Origin: Bactericera cockerelli
Lineage: Eukaryota > Arthropoda > Insecta > Hemiptera > Triozidae
DNA: 64,000 bases
Assembly (NCBI GenBank): GCA_024516035.1
Contig: CM044961.1
Location: forward strand, 4,453,022 to 4,517,021
Direction: 5' to 3'
Position 1 is the first letter of the stretch. The number at the start of each line of letters is the position of its first letter. The notes below the pieces were generated by a model that worked only from the letters and a program-made list of their open reading frames with translations, had not been told where the DNA came from and did no database searches. The position numbers were made by a program, and so were the translations under genes. Positions 1 through 11,244 of this stretch are shown here, in pieces.

Positions 1-61
1 TACAAGCCAGGCTAGCTTGCAGTTTCCTGAGGGTTTAATGGCTTATAAAGAAAAGTCTATG

Positions 62-334
62 TCCTCATGATGGTTGATCGCACATCGAAATATGTGGTTC
101 AGGACGAGCCAACTTTGAAATAAAGTTGGCGAGAGACCATTACTCAACCCTCCAGCTGTAGCCAAGCTGGCTACAACAACAACAACAACTATACTGGGTC
201 TCTTAGTGTGACAAGTTTGTGTAAAACATACAGTTTCACTTTAGTATTTCTTTTCCTATGTGCTATATCTTATATTATGTAACTATGTAATGTAAAAGAA
301 ATGTACAATAAAACACATTATTATTATTATTAAG
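62..334 (+). mobile_element. Dispersed retroelement, (ATT)n-tailed
   Basis: Contains the phrase 'atgtggttcaggacgagcc', a CAA microsatellite, and ends in AATAAAACACATT plus an ATT tail, like a LINE 3' end. Related pieces are at 15948-16064 (+) and 51165-51268 (-). Family not identified. Confidence 0.5.
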
Positions 335-600
335 TAGAGAACTTTTGTAAAATGGATTTTTTTTGAACATGTTATTTTTTATAAGACTGAAGTATTTTTA
401 TTTTATTTTCTACAAGGCAATTCATATTAAGATCACAGGAGATACACTTGATCCATCCCACTTGCATGAGGCAATGTACCTAACATGCAGGTAGCATTAT
501 ATAACATGTTATTTATATTTGACATCCTTATTAGCTTGTATGAGATAGAGGCAAGGGAGATAATATCCTAATGTGAATTAATAATTAAAACACTTCTACA
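335..600. other. Intron, no feature seen
   Basis: AT-rich intronic or downstream sequence of unc80 after the last exon in the window. No open exon, no recognised repeat. Confidence 0.5.
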
Positions 601-925
601 GGTCCTGGATTCGAACTTTGATGACTTACTTTCCCGACTCGAGTTACGTCTGTTTCACAGACATTTCTTTTATTTTTATTTCGTAGCCATGAAACGGACG
701 CTTGTGGTGTTGTAGCCTACCCATCGCATCTTATTATTATTGAAAATACCTTTGTATGGCGGCCCCTGGATTGAAAATACCCCTGGATTCGAACTTTGAT
801 GACTTACTTTCCCGACTCGAGTTACGTCTGTTTCACAGACATTTTTTTATTTTTATTTCGTAGCCTCGAAACAGACGCTTCTGGTGTTGTAGCCTACCCA
901 TCCCATCCTATTATTATTGAAAATA
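601..925. repeat. Duplicated SINE-related segment
   Basis: Two copies of a ~150-bp block: 'ggattcgaactttgatgact' recurs at 606 and 787, each followed by a body similar to the tRNA-type SINE at 11244-11475 (Tyr-rich 'gagttacgtctgtttcacag'). Between the copies sits the 23-nt echo of exon e25 (741-763). Confidence 0.5.
741..763 (-). repeat. Echo of the e25 exon-donor junction
   Basis: Twenty-three bases match 1713-1735 (the last bases of exon e25 plus its donor) with one difference. It lies about 960 bp downstream in the next intron. Confidence 0.5.
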
Positions 926-1059
926 CCAGCCAATTGGAATTGCAAGAACCTTGCACACAAGAAGATCTCATGCAAGCAAATCCAAAAGCCATTCACGTTG
1001 CCAACTTATGGAAATTCAAGATGTGACGTTCAAGTATGTTTCCGGACACGGAAAGTAAG

Positions 1060-1281
1060 TAATAATAATATAATAATAATAATAATATCGCCTTATTTAT
1101 ACTGCCCGATTAGGACTATTGAAGTCCCATTATTCCAGCAGTAAGCCCAAGACATATTATTATGTGGTAAAAATCCCAAATGGGAGGATAACTTGTCATG
1201 TCCCGGCTGGGTTTCGAACCCACGACCTCTGGAATCTTTGGATTCACAGAGTGTCGCCTTTACCACTGAGCTACCGGGACA
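1060..1281 (-). mobile_element. tRNA-derived SINE, family A
   Basis: Reverse-strand copy: tRNA-like head (CCCGGTAGCTCAGTGGTAAA, then GGTTCGAAACCC box B), unrelated body, (ATT)n tail at 1060. Other copies: 8866-9020, 10386-10630, 41755-41941, 44357-44555, 46905-47056. Confidence 0.75.
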
Positions 1282-1454
1282 GTGATCTCATTCAAGTATG
1301 TTTCCGGACACGGAAAGTAAGTAAGTAAGTATTGAAAATCTTTGAGGCTTCGTGGATCAAGATACCACCCACGCAGTTATGGCTTAATGGAAGATGGAGC
1401 AGGGGTACCCTTTTAAAATATTGTTACATGTTTTATTAATTGTACTAATGTTTT

Positions 1455-1655
1455 TGCAGTCTCGCTGGGGGACTATAAACAGGGAATAGACCAGCAGTCT
1501 CGCTGGAGGACTATAAACAGGGAGTAGACCAGTATTGGCTGGGTTCTGGGGGCCCCTGTCAGTTATTCGCCTCCTTGTGAAGTCAGTGGTAGAAGTGCTC
1601 AGTCGTTCCTCCACTGTCTGGCTACCATCGTTCACGATGACGCTACCCTATGATG
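1455..1655. repeat. Dispersed repeat R1, copy 1
   Basis: Begins with a tandem 'ggactataaacagggagtag' and runs through 'ggttctgggggcccctgtca' to 'acgatgacgctaccct'. Copies are at 2095-2270 and, inverted, at 50935-51078. No protein or RNA recognised. Confidence 0.6.
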
Positions 1656-1721
1656 AATGTTTTAAAAATAAATATATACCTATGAATTTGAGTGAGGAAA
1701 AAAAAAAAGTATTGAAAATAC

Positions 1722-1969
1722 CTCTGTATGGCGGCAATACGGACCGCAGGCTCCGGATGCTGCAGCTGGTAGTGCATCAGATCCGTGGCCGCGGCCGGGG
1801 CCCTCACCGCGGCCACAATGAACAGAGAGGCCGCGGTGGCCACCAGTTCCTGGTTCCACTCCAGCAGCAGCTCCCACAGGATGGGCAGGACGTCCGAGTA
1901 CTGGTCTTCGGTGAGGACGACCGCCCCTTTGATCAGGGCGGCGATCGGGGCGTGGAATACATCTCGGAC
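1722..1969 (-). CDS. unc80: unc80 exon e25 (last in window)
   Basis: 248 bp, phase 0 in, phase 2 out. Acceptor TTCTAAG at 1970, donor AG|GTATTT before 1722. Encodes a helical stretch starting VRDVFHAPIAALIKG and containing VLPILWELLLEWNQELVATA, strongly UNC80-like armadillo/HEAT repeat sequence. It joins e24 in frame. GC content is far above the flanks. Copies of its two ends occur at 741-763 and 2849-2928. Confidence 0.92.
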
Positions 1970-2094
1970 CTTAGAATAAAATGTAATAGGTTAGACAAAA
2001 TTAAATATTTACATTACGTACCTAGGAATAGAATAGAATTTAATAGATTAGATTAAATAGAACGTAATAAGGTATTTACATTGTGGATCTTAGA

Positions 2095-2270
2095 TAAACA
2101 GGGAGTAGACCAGCAGTCTGACTGGGGGACTATAAACAGGGAGTAGACCAGCATTGGCTTGGTTCTGGGGGCCCTTGTCAATTATTAGCCTCCTTGTGAA
2201 GACAGTGGTAGAAGTGGTGAGTCATTCCTCCACTGTCTGGCTACCATCGAGCACGATGACGCCACAATAT
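2095..2270. repeat. Dispersed repeat R1, copy 2
   Basis: Second copy of the element at 1455-1655, same orientation, about 85-90 % alike by eye. Confidence 0.6.
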
Positions 2271-2486
2271 GATGATCTTAGATTTAAGGCAAAAGTGCCC
2301 ATGTGCAAAAAACAGAATAGAAAGTATATAGAACATTAGAATAAATAAATAAAATAAATGTGTTTCTTTGTGTTATTATATCACAATTTTAGTGGGTACT
2401 CTAGAATAGAATAGATTAAATAGAATATAATGGAGTACTGTAGCCCATTCCAGAAACAATCTCCAGTCTCAAATCCCCTCTCATTT

Positions 2487-2775
2487 TTTTTTTTTTTTTT
2501 TTTTTTTAAAGATGAGTGTTCCATAGCCTTTTTTATTTCGTAGCCATGAAACAGGAGCTACTGTAGACGCTTGTGGTCTGTGTTGTAGCCTGCCCATCCC
2601 GTAGTATGCCTCCCCTCTGATGGGCGAGAAGTGACACAATACTTCCCATTTAGGTGCTGGGTCAACACGAGCGCACCGGAAGGTATCCCTTACAAACAAT
2701 TGTAATTTAATTAAGAATACAAATTTTTGTCGGCACGGGGGATCGAACCCGGGCTTGTTCTTGCGTTCAAAAGTG
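2487..2775 (-). mobile_element. tRNA-derived SINE, family B
   Basis: Reverse copy. The tRNA-like box is degraded (CCCGGGTTCGATCCCCC at the right end); the body has the conserved 'tcccgtagtatgcctcccct'; poly(A) is seen as a T run at 2487-2508. Other copies: 11244-11475, 14575-14735, 16065-16300, 20080-20390, 58085-58545. Confidence 0.7.
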
Positions 2776-2848
2776 AACCTATCAGAGTGCGTTATCTGAC
2801 AGTTGAAAGAGAGATTTGGAGATTATGAGAGTGGAGAGTGTTTCTGGA

Positions 2849-2928
2849 AAGGGCTACTGGTCTTCGGTGAGGACGACCGCCCCTTTGATCAGGGCGGCTA
2901 TCGGGGCGTGGAATACATCTCGGACCTG
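2849..2928 (-). repeat. Second copy of the 5' part of exon e25
   Basis: About 80 bp nearly identical to 1895-1971, including the AG of the acceptor and the first ~25 codons, lying ~880 bp upstream in transcription. Its acceptor reads TTACCAG, better than the true one, but no donor follows, so it looks like an exon fragment rather than a working exon. Confidence 0.75.
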
Positions 2929-3185
2929 GTAATTGAAGGTAATGGATTAGACACAAAAGTACACAGTCAAACCTGGATATTATGTGAGAAACCAGGACAT
3001 GAGAGAAGGGCTTCTTTTAGAAGCCCTTCAAAGCTTAGGAGAAGTACCTTTGTATAAATGTTTCTTCATAAAGAAAATAAATAAATAAACTATTATTATT
3101 ATAATATAATTAATATAACAAAAAAAAAGGGAACGATTTTCAGGTCAAATTTGGTAAACTAATTTCAACTATTATTATTATAATA

Positions 3186-5055
3186 CAGGGTGATCGAAAC
3201 CACCCAGCCACTATCTTTTTCTCGAGAACGGTTTGAGTTCGGATCTTGAAATAAAAAATTGGTCCCCAATATGAAGTCTGAAGTTTTATGGGAAAATATT
3301 TTGAACCTCCGCCCACCGCCCCTAAGGGCGTTTTCGGGGGGGCTGATGTCCGTTTCTCCCGAATTTTAAATGGAATGCATATTTTTTTATTTTACTTTCA
3401 AAACATGTAAAACAAGTTAGTAACATTAGTAAAAAGAAAAAAAATATTCCTTGGTTCGAGTCCCGAAAAAATACGTTTTTTAGAAGAAAATGGGCCCAGG
3501 TAGCGGAAGTCATTACGGGCACCCGGTAAACGTTGTAAAAAAATTAAAAATGTTAAAAGATAGGTAAAGTTCTCTTCTTTCATTTGATGTACTTGCTTTT
3601 ATTCATTAAGAAAGTCATAGGTCCTTAAATTGGTCATAAACTTTTTTCAGTTTCAAAAGACCAAAAGTCCAGAAATTTAAATTCGACCCCCTATTTTTTT
3701 TTCTTTTAAATAAAAGAAGAAAATTATTAGCATACAATGCAAAAAAAATGAACTTTCTGCGATTTTTTTCCTTAAAATGGCAGACGAATAACCTCTGAAA
3801 TGCGTTCATTTCCGTGCGCGTGAGTCATCACACGAGTCCGTGCCTGAAGTTTGTACGTACGATGTAGGTAATTCACTTCTACAGATGATCTAAAACACCA
3901 CCCTCTGCTGCAGTAGATTTCCCGAGTCTGCCAGGATAGGTGGCATGAACTCTGTCTAGCTCCTCAAGTGTGATGTTGCGGCAGATCTCAATGATGCGCA
4001 GCTTCACAATTTCTACATCTGTTGGCCTGGTTCGGTATGCTTAATATTTCACATTTTCCCAAAGGTAGAAATTCATGACGTTGAGGTCCGGGGTGCGGGG
4101 GGTATAAGAGTTTGGTCCTCCTCTACCGATCCATCTCTGAGGGAACATTCGATCAAGTTGTTCTCACACCCTCAGATAAAAATGGGTGGGGCCTCGTCTT
4201 GTTGGAACAACATTGTATCCTTAATGTTGGTTTTAAGTTCAAATGATGTTTAAATAGTTTACTCCCGTCAGCTTTCCGTCGATGAAGTACGGTCCAATAA
4301 TCCTAGTGCTAAGGACACCGCACCAAACATTAAGACTCCATACATGCTTGCCATCAACTTCTCTCATTCAATGAGGGTTCCGTACATACAAACTTTAGGC
4401 ACGGACTCGTGTGATGACTCAAGCGCACGGAAATGAACGCATTTCAGAGGTTATTCGTCTGCCATTTTAAGGAAAAAAATCGCAGAAAGTTCATTTATTT
4501 TGCATTGTATGCTAATAATTTTCTTCTTTTATTTAAAAGAAAAAAAATAGGGGGTCGAATTTAAATTTCTGGACTTTTGGTCTTTTGAAACTGAAAAAAG
4601 TTTATGACCAATTTAAGGACCTATGACTTTCTTAATGAATAAAAGCAAGTACATCAAATGAAAGAAGAGAACTTTACCTATCTTTTAACATTTTTAATTT
4701 TTTTACAACGTTTACCGGGTGCCCGTAATGACTTCCGCTACCTGGGCCCATTTTCTTCTAAAAAACGTATTTTTTCGGGACTCGAACCAAGGAATATTTT
4801 TTTTCTTTTTACTAATGTTACTAACTTGTTTTACATGTTTTGAAAGTAAAATAAAAAAATATGCATTCCATTTAAAATTCGGGAGAAACGGACATCAGCC
4901 CCCCCGAAAACGCCCTTAGGGGCGGTGGGCGGAGGTTCAAAATATTTTCCCATAAAACTTCAGACTTCATATTGGGGACCAATTTTTTGTTTCAAGATCC
5001 TAACTCAAACCGTTCTCGAGAAAAAGATAGTGGCTGGGTGGTTTCGATCACCCTG
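3186..5055. mobile_element. Mariner-like element with ~670-bp inverted arms
   Basis: Arms 3186-3862 and 4383-5055 are inverted copies beginning cagggtgatcgaaaccaccc. The 520-bp centre, read on the minus strand, keeps broken transposase pieces: the GPYFIDGKLTG-like region and RWIGRGGPNSYTPRTPDL, a mariner/IS630-type catalytic-core motif, with stops between them. No intact reading frame, so non-autonomous. The arms are very similar to each other, implying recent formation or gene conversion. A short direct repeat flanks it (3109-3171, 5060-5129). Confidence 0.85.
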
Positions 5056-5136
5056 TATAATTAATATAACAAAAAAAAAAAAAAAAAAAGGGAACGATTT
5101 TCAGGTCAAATTTGGTAAACTAATTTCTTAATAGGA

Positions 5137-5203
5137 GAAACCTTGATATAAGATAAAAAAAACCTGGCCCCTTGAGTTATCTTATACATATACAGGTTCA
5201 TCT
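5137..5203. mobile_element. Small palindromic MITE
   Basis: Stem 'gagaaaccttgatataaga' pairs with 'tcttatacatatacaggtt'. The same family is at 11602-11682 and 42383-42450. Confidence 0.45.
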
Positions 5204-8200
5204 TACCTGGGACTTCAAGTACTTGAGTATGGGATGAGAATCCCTCAAGATATCTTACCTGGGACTTCAAGTACTTGAGTATGGAATGAGAATCCTTCAA
5301 GATATCTTACCTGGGTCTTCATTGTCTTCAAGTACTTGAGTATGGGATGAGAGTCCCTCAAGATATCTTACCTGGGACTTCAAGTACTTGAGTATGGAAT
5401 GAGAATCCTTCAAGATATCTTACCTGGGTCTTCATTGTCTTCAAGTACTTGAGTATGGGATGAGAGTCCCTCAAGATATCTTACCTGGGACTTCAAGTAC
5501 TTGAGTTTGGGATGAGAATCCCTCAAGATATCTTACCTGGGACTTCAAGTACTTGAGTATGGGATGAGAGTCCCTCAAGATATCTTACCTGGGACTTCAA
5601 GTACTTGAGTTTGGGATGAGAATCCCTCAAGATATCTTACCTGGGACTTCAAGTACTTGAGTTTGGGATGAGAATCCCTCAAGATATCTTACCTGGGTCT
5701 TCATTGTCTTCAAGTACTTGAGTATGGGATGAGAGTCCCTCAAGATATCTTACCTGGGACTTCAAGTACTTGAGTATGGGATGAGAATCCCTCAAGATAT
5801 CTTACCTGGGACTTCAAGTACTTGAGTATGGGATGAGAATCCCTCAAGATATCTTACCTGGGACTTCAAGTACTTGAGTATGGGATGAGAATCCCTCAAG
5901 ATATCTTACCTGGGACTTCAAGTACTTGAGTATGGGATGAGAATCCCTCAAGATATCTTACCTGGGACTTCAAGTACTTGAGTATGGGATGAGAATCCCT
6001 CAAGATATCTTACCTGGGACTTCAAGTACTTGAGTATGGGATGAGAATCCCTCAAGATATCTTACCTGGGACCTCAAGTACTTGAGTATGGGATGAGAAT
6101 CCCTCAAGATATCTTACCTGGGACTTCAAGTACTTGAGAATCCCTCAAGATATCTTACCTGGGACTTCAAGTACTTGAGTATGGGATGAGAATCCCTCAA
6201 AATATCTTACCTGGGACTTCAAGTACTTGAGTATGGGATGAGAATCCCTCAAGATATCTTACCTGGGACTTCAAGTACTTGAGTATGGGATGAGAATCCC
6301 TCAAGATATCTTACCTGGGACTTCAAGTACTTGAGTATGGAATGAGAATCCTTCAAGATATCTTACCTGGGTCTTCATTGTCTTCAAGTACTTGAGTATG
6401 GGATGAGAGTCCCTCAAGATATCTTACCTGGGACTTCAAGTACTTGAGTATGGGATGAGAATCCCTCAAGATATCTTACCTGGGTCTTCATTGTCTTCAA
6501 GTACTTGAGTATGGGATGAGAGTCCCTCAAGATATCTTACCTGGGACTTCAAGTACTTGAGTATGGGATGAGAATCCCTCAAGATATCTTACCTGGGACT
6601 TCAAGTACTTGAGTATGGGATGAGAATCCCTCAAGATATCTTACCTGGGACTTCAAGTACTTGAGTATGGGATGAGAATCCCTCAAGATATCTTACCTGG
6701 GACTTCAAGTACTTGAGTATGGATGAGAATCCTCAAGATATCTTACCTGGGACTTCAAGTACTTGAGTATGGGATGAGAATCCTCAAGATATCTTACCTG
6801 GGACTTCAAGTACTTGAGTATGGGATGAGAATCCCTCAAGATATCTTACCTGGGACTTCAAGTACTTGAGTATGGGATGAGAATCCCTCAAGATATTTAC
6901 CTGACTTCAAGTACTTGAGTATGGGATGAGAATCCCTCAAGATATCTTACCTGGGACTTCAAGTACTTGAGTATGGGATGAGAATCCCTCAAGATATCTT
7001 ACCTGGACTTCAAGTACTTGAGTATGGGATGAGAATCCCTCAAGATATCTTACCTGGGACTTCAAGTACTTGAGTATGGGATGAGAATCCCTCAAGATAT
7101 CTTACCTGGGACTTCAAGTACTTGAGTATGGGATGAGAATCCCTCAAGATATCTTACCTGGGACTTCAAGTACTTGAGTATGGGATGAGAATCCCTCAAG
7201 AATCTTACCTGGGACTTCAAGTACTTGAGTATGGGATGAGAATCCTCAGATATCTACCTGACTTCAAGTACTTGAGTATGGATAGAATCCCTCAAATATC
7301 TTACCTGGGACTTCAAGTACTTGAGTATGGGATGAGAATCCCTCAAGATAATGATCATACTTGAGCCTCACTCTGGACTTCAAGTACTTGAGTATGGATG
7401 AGAATCCCTCAAGAATTTACCTGGGACTTCAAGTACTTGATTATGGGATGAGAATCCCTCAAGATATCTTACCTGGGACTTCAAGTACTTGAGTATGGGA
7501 TGAGAATCCCTCAAGATATCTTACCTGGGACTTCAAGTACTTGAGTATGGATGAAATCCTCAAGATATCTTACCTGGGACTTCAAGTACTTGAGTATGGG
7601 ATGAGAATCCCTCAAGATATCTTACCTGGGACTTCAAGTACTTGAGTATGGGATGAGAATCCTCAAGATATCTTACCTGGACTTCAAGTACTTGAGTATG
7701 GATGAGAATCCTCAAGATATCTTACCTGGACTTCAGTACTTGAGTATGGGATGAGAATCCTCAAGATACTTACCTGGACTTCAAGTACTTGAGTATGGGA
7801 TGAGAATCCTCAAGATATCTTACTGGGACTTCAGTACTTGAGTATGGGATGAGAATCCCTCAAGATATCTTACCTGGGACTCAAGTACTTGAGTATGGGA
7901 TGAGAATCCTCAAGATATCTTACCTGGACTTCAAGTACTTGTAGGATGAGAATCCTCAAGATATCTTACCTGGGACTTCAAGTACTTGAGTATGGATGAG
8001 AATCCTCAAGATATCTTACCTGGGACTTCAAGTACTTGAGTATGGATGAGAATCCCTCAAGATATCTTACCTGGGACTTCAAGTACTTGAGTATGGGATG
8101 AGAATCCCTCAAGATATCTTACCTGGGACTTCAAGTACTTGAGTAGGGATGAGAATCCTCAAGATATTTACCTGGGACTTCAAGTACTTGAGTATGGGAT

Positions 8201-10385
8201 GAGAATCCTCAAGATATCTTACCTGGGACTTCAAGTACTTGAGTATGGGATGAGAATCCCTCAAGATATCTTACTGGACTTCAAGTACTTGAGTATGGGA
8301 TGAGAATCCTCAAGATATCTTACCTGGACTTCAAGTACTTGAGTATGGGATGAGAATCCTCAGAACTTACCTGGGACTTCAAGTACTTGAGTATGGGATG
8401 AGAATCTCAAGATATCTTACCTGGGACTTCAAGTACTGAGTATGGGATGAGAATCCTCAAGATATCTTACCTGGGACTTCAAGTACTTGAGTATGGGATG
8501 AGAATCACTCAAGATATCTACCTGGGACTTCAGTACTTGAGTATGGGATAGAATCCCTCAAGATATCTTACCTGGGACTTCAAGTACTTGAGTATGGATG
8601 AGAATCCCTCAAGATATCTTACCTGGGACTTCAAGTACTTGATATGGATGAAATCCCTCAAGATATCTTACCTGGGACTTCAAGTACTTGAGTATGGATG
8701 AGAATCCTCAAGATATCTTACCTGGACTTCAAGTACTTGAGTATGGGATGAGAATCCCTCAAGATATCTTACCTGGGACTTCAAGTACTTGAGTATGGGA
8801 TGAGAATCTCAAGATATCTTACCTGGGACTCAGATGAAGGGATGGAATCCAAGATTCCAGAGCTTGAACCCGCGGGAATGACAAGTATCTCCTTTGGATT
8901 TCAATATTATGATTGGTTACTTAAAAATCTTACGGCTTAAGTCGGAGTATTAGAAATCCTTAAGAATTTATTATTAATTATTGAGTAGGAGAGTCCCTAA
9001 AATTAAAACACAAGACAATAATAATCAAGAAATACCTGCTTCAAGGGCGGGTATGGTGGAATCCTCAAATATCTACCTGGGACTTCAGTACTTGAGTATG
9101 GGATGAGAATTCCTCGTTTTCTTACCTGGCCTTCAAGTCCTCTGGTGATCTGGAGGACCCCTCACGTTCTTTACCTGGATTCAGTACGATATGATAGACC
9201 CAAGTATGTACCTGGCCTCAGGTCGGGTTGAGGCGACCAAAGTATCATTACTGACTTCAATTATGATTGGTAAAATTTTGAAAATTAGTTTCTTGAGTTG
9301 GATGAGAATCCCTCAATATCTACCTGGACTTCAGTACTTAGTGGATGAGAATCTCAGAATCTTACCTGGACTCAGTACTAGTATGGATGAGATCCCTCAG
9401 AACTACCTGGACTTCAAGTACTTGATATGGATGAAATCCCTCAAGATATCTACCTGACTTCAAGTACTTGATATGGATGAGAATCCAAGAATCTTACGGA
9501 CTTAAGTACTTGATATGGGATAAATCCCTCAAGATATCTTACTGGACTCAAGTACTTGAGTAGGGATGAAATCCTCAAGAATCTTACCTGGGCTTCAATA
9601 CTTGATATGGATGAGAATCCCTCAAGAATTTACCTGGCTCAGTACTTATATGGATGAAACCTCAAGAACTACTGGACTCAGTACTTGATAGGAAAATCCC
9701 TCAAGATATCTTACTGGGACTTCAAGTACTTGAGTAGGGATGAGAATCCCTCAAGATATCTTACCTGGGACTTCAAGTACTTGAGTATGGGATGAGAATC
9801 CCTCAAGATATCTTACCTGGGACTTCAAGTACTTGAGTATGGGATGAGAATCCCTCAAGATATCTTACCTGGGACTTCAAGTACTTGAGTATGGGATGAG
9901 AATCCCTCAAGATATCTTACCTGGGACTTCAAGTACTTGAGTATGGAATGAGAATCCTCAAGATATCTTACCTGGGACTTCAAGTACTTGAGTATGGGAT
10001 GAGAATCCCTCAAGATATCTTACCTGGGACTTCAAGTACTTGAGTATGGGATGAGAATCCCTCAAGATATCTTACCTGGGACTTCAGTACTTGAGTATGG
10101 ATGAGATCCCTCAAGATATCTTACCTGGGACTTCAAGTACTTGAGTATGGGATGAGAATCCCTCAAGATATCTTACCTGGGACTTCAAGTACTTGAGTAT
10201 GGGATGAGAATCCCTCAAGAATCTTACCTGGGACTTCAAGTACTTGAGTATGGGATGAGAATCCCTCAAGATATCTTACCTGGGACTTCAAGTACTTGAG
10301 TATGGGATGAGAATCCCTCAAGATATCTTACCTGGGACTTCAAGTACTTGAGTATGGGATGAGAATCCCTCAAGATATCTTACCT
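5185..10385 (-). repeat. 52-bp minisatellite made of the e24 exon-donor junction
   Basis: About 100 head-to-tail copies of a 52-bp unit. On the minus strand each reads the end of exon e24 (DSHPILKYLKSQ) followed by donor GTAAGATATC and a few intron bases. Variants with a ~10-bp insertion ('tcttcattgtcttcaag') recur near 5313, 5430, 5697, 6370 and 6484. From about 7200 to 9720 the copies are riddled with one-base deletions, and a wrecked SINE sits at 8866-9020; both flanks are nearly perfect. Confidence 0.95.
8866..9080 (+). mobile_element. Degraded family A SINE inside the 52-bp array
   Basis: Order of landmarks ('ccagag', 'gacaagt', 'ttggattt', 'atgattgg', 'cttacggctta') matches the SINE at 10386-10630, but with many small gaps. 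Confidence 0.5.
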
Positions 10386-10630
10386 GTCCCGGTAGCTCAG
10401 ATGTAAAGGCGGCACTCTGTGAATCCAAAGATTCCAGAGGTCGTGGGTTCGAAACCCAGCCGGGACATGACAAGTTATCCTCCCATTTGGGATTTTTACC
10501 ACATAATAATATGTCTTGGGCTTACTGCTGAAATAATGGGACTTATCGGGCAGTATAATAGTCGGGCAGTATAAATAAGACTAATCGGGCAGTATAAATA
10601 AGACGATATTATTATTATTATTATTATTAG
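10386..10630 (+). mobile_element. tRNA-derived SINE, family A
   Basis: Head GTCCCGGTAGCTCAG, box B GGTTCGAAACCCAGC, body and (ATT)n tail. It ends the 52-bp array abruptly, in the middle of a unit (cttacctg|tcccgg). Confidence 0.8.
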
Positions 10631-10636
10631 CAGGTC

Positions 10637-10775
10637 AGAGTACGATGTTACCCGTATAAAATTAAGAAAAAACAAACAAATGACAAAATAAATAAGTCAA
10701 AAAGAAAATAACACCAATGTCTTACCTAAAGGGCGGGGTTATTGCCTGTGGCAATCTCTTCCACCCAACCCTTAA
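10637..10775 (-). mobile_element. LINE 3' tail next to the e24 donor
   Basis: Reverse copy of the dispersed tail GGGTTGGGTGGAAGAGATTG, a hairpin (TTGCC..GGCAA), and the 'gccctttaggtaagaca' part. Its 5' edge lies about 7 bp past the e24 splice donor. Confidence 0.7.
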
Positions 10776-10781
10776 TCGTAC

Positions 10782-10929
10782 CTGGGACTTCAGGTACTTG
10801 AGTATGGGATGAGAGTCCCTGACCTTCTCCTCTGGTTTCTTCCTGGGTATCTTCTTGGCCTCCTCAGACAGCTCGGCGTCCTTGGTGGATTCCTTGGAGG
10901 AGCCTCCGTCCACCGTGTTCTTGTCGATC
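10782..10929 (-). CDS. unc80: unc80 exon e24
   Basis: 148 bp, phase 2 in, phase 0 out. Acceptor ATCTTCAG, donor CAG|GTACGATT. Encodes a charged linker with KKIPRKKPEEK ending DSHPILKYLKSQ. The donor is less consensus-like than the GTAAGA carried by each copy of the neighbouring 52-bp array. Confidence 0.9.
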
Positions 10930-10964
10930 CTGAAGATAATAACAGTACAGATAATGATAGAGCG

Positions 10965-11212
10965 CACGAATAGCTCAGTGGTTAAGCACTCGCTTGCCAT
11001 GCGGAGGGTGCCGGGTTCGAACCCCCGCGCCGACCAAAAAATTGTATTCAATTTTATCAAATTGTAAGTCTTTAAACAATTTATGCACCTTGTGTTTTAA
11101 ATTTAATTTTGTAAAATATACTGTTATATCTTTTCTTAGAAGCTTTTATCATTAGCTTAGGAAAAGAACCTTTGTAAAAATCCAATATTGTTAATAAATA
11201 AATGACATGTTT

Positions 11213-11243
<31 letters not shown>
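10965..11243 (+). mobile_element. tRNA-derived SINE, family B head
   Basis: TAGCTCAGTGGTTAAGCACT box A region and GGGTTCGAACCCCCGC box B, followed by AT-rich tail and a 24-nt A run. It lies in intron 23 between e23 and e24. The tRNA fold lacks a normal acceptor stem, so it is a SINE rather than a tRNA gene. Confidence 0.7.

Positions 11244-11244
<1 letters not shown>

Noticed and set aside
796..1328. Small plus-strand open frames at the left edge
   Set aside because: They lie in SINE and microsatellite sequence and show no protein-like conservation or splice context.
1384..1635. Minus-strand open frame in repeat R1 as the next unc80 exon
   Set aside because: The same sequence occurs at two other intronic sites, lacks UNC80 similarity, and does not fit phase 2.
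5185..10385. CRISPR-like regular array
   Set aside because: Units are contiguous 52-bp repeats without unique spacers, in a eukaryotic intron, and the unit is traceable to exon e24.
10965..11040. tRNA gene
   Set aside because: Box A and B are present, but acceptor pairing is poor and the sequence continues into a repeated body and A tail; it is a SINE head.
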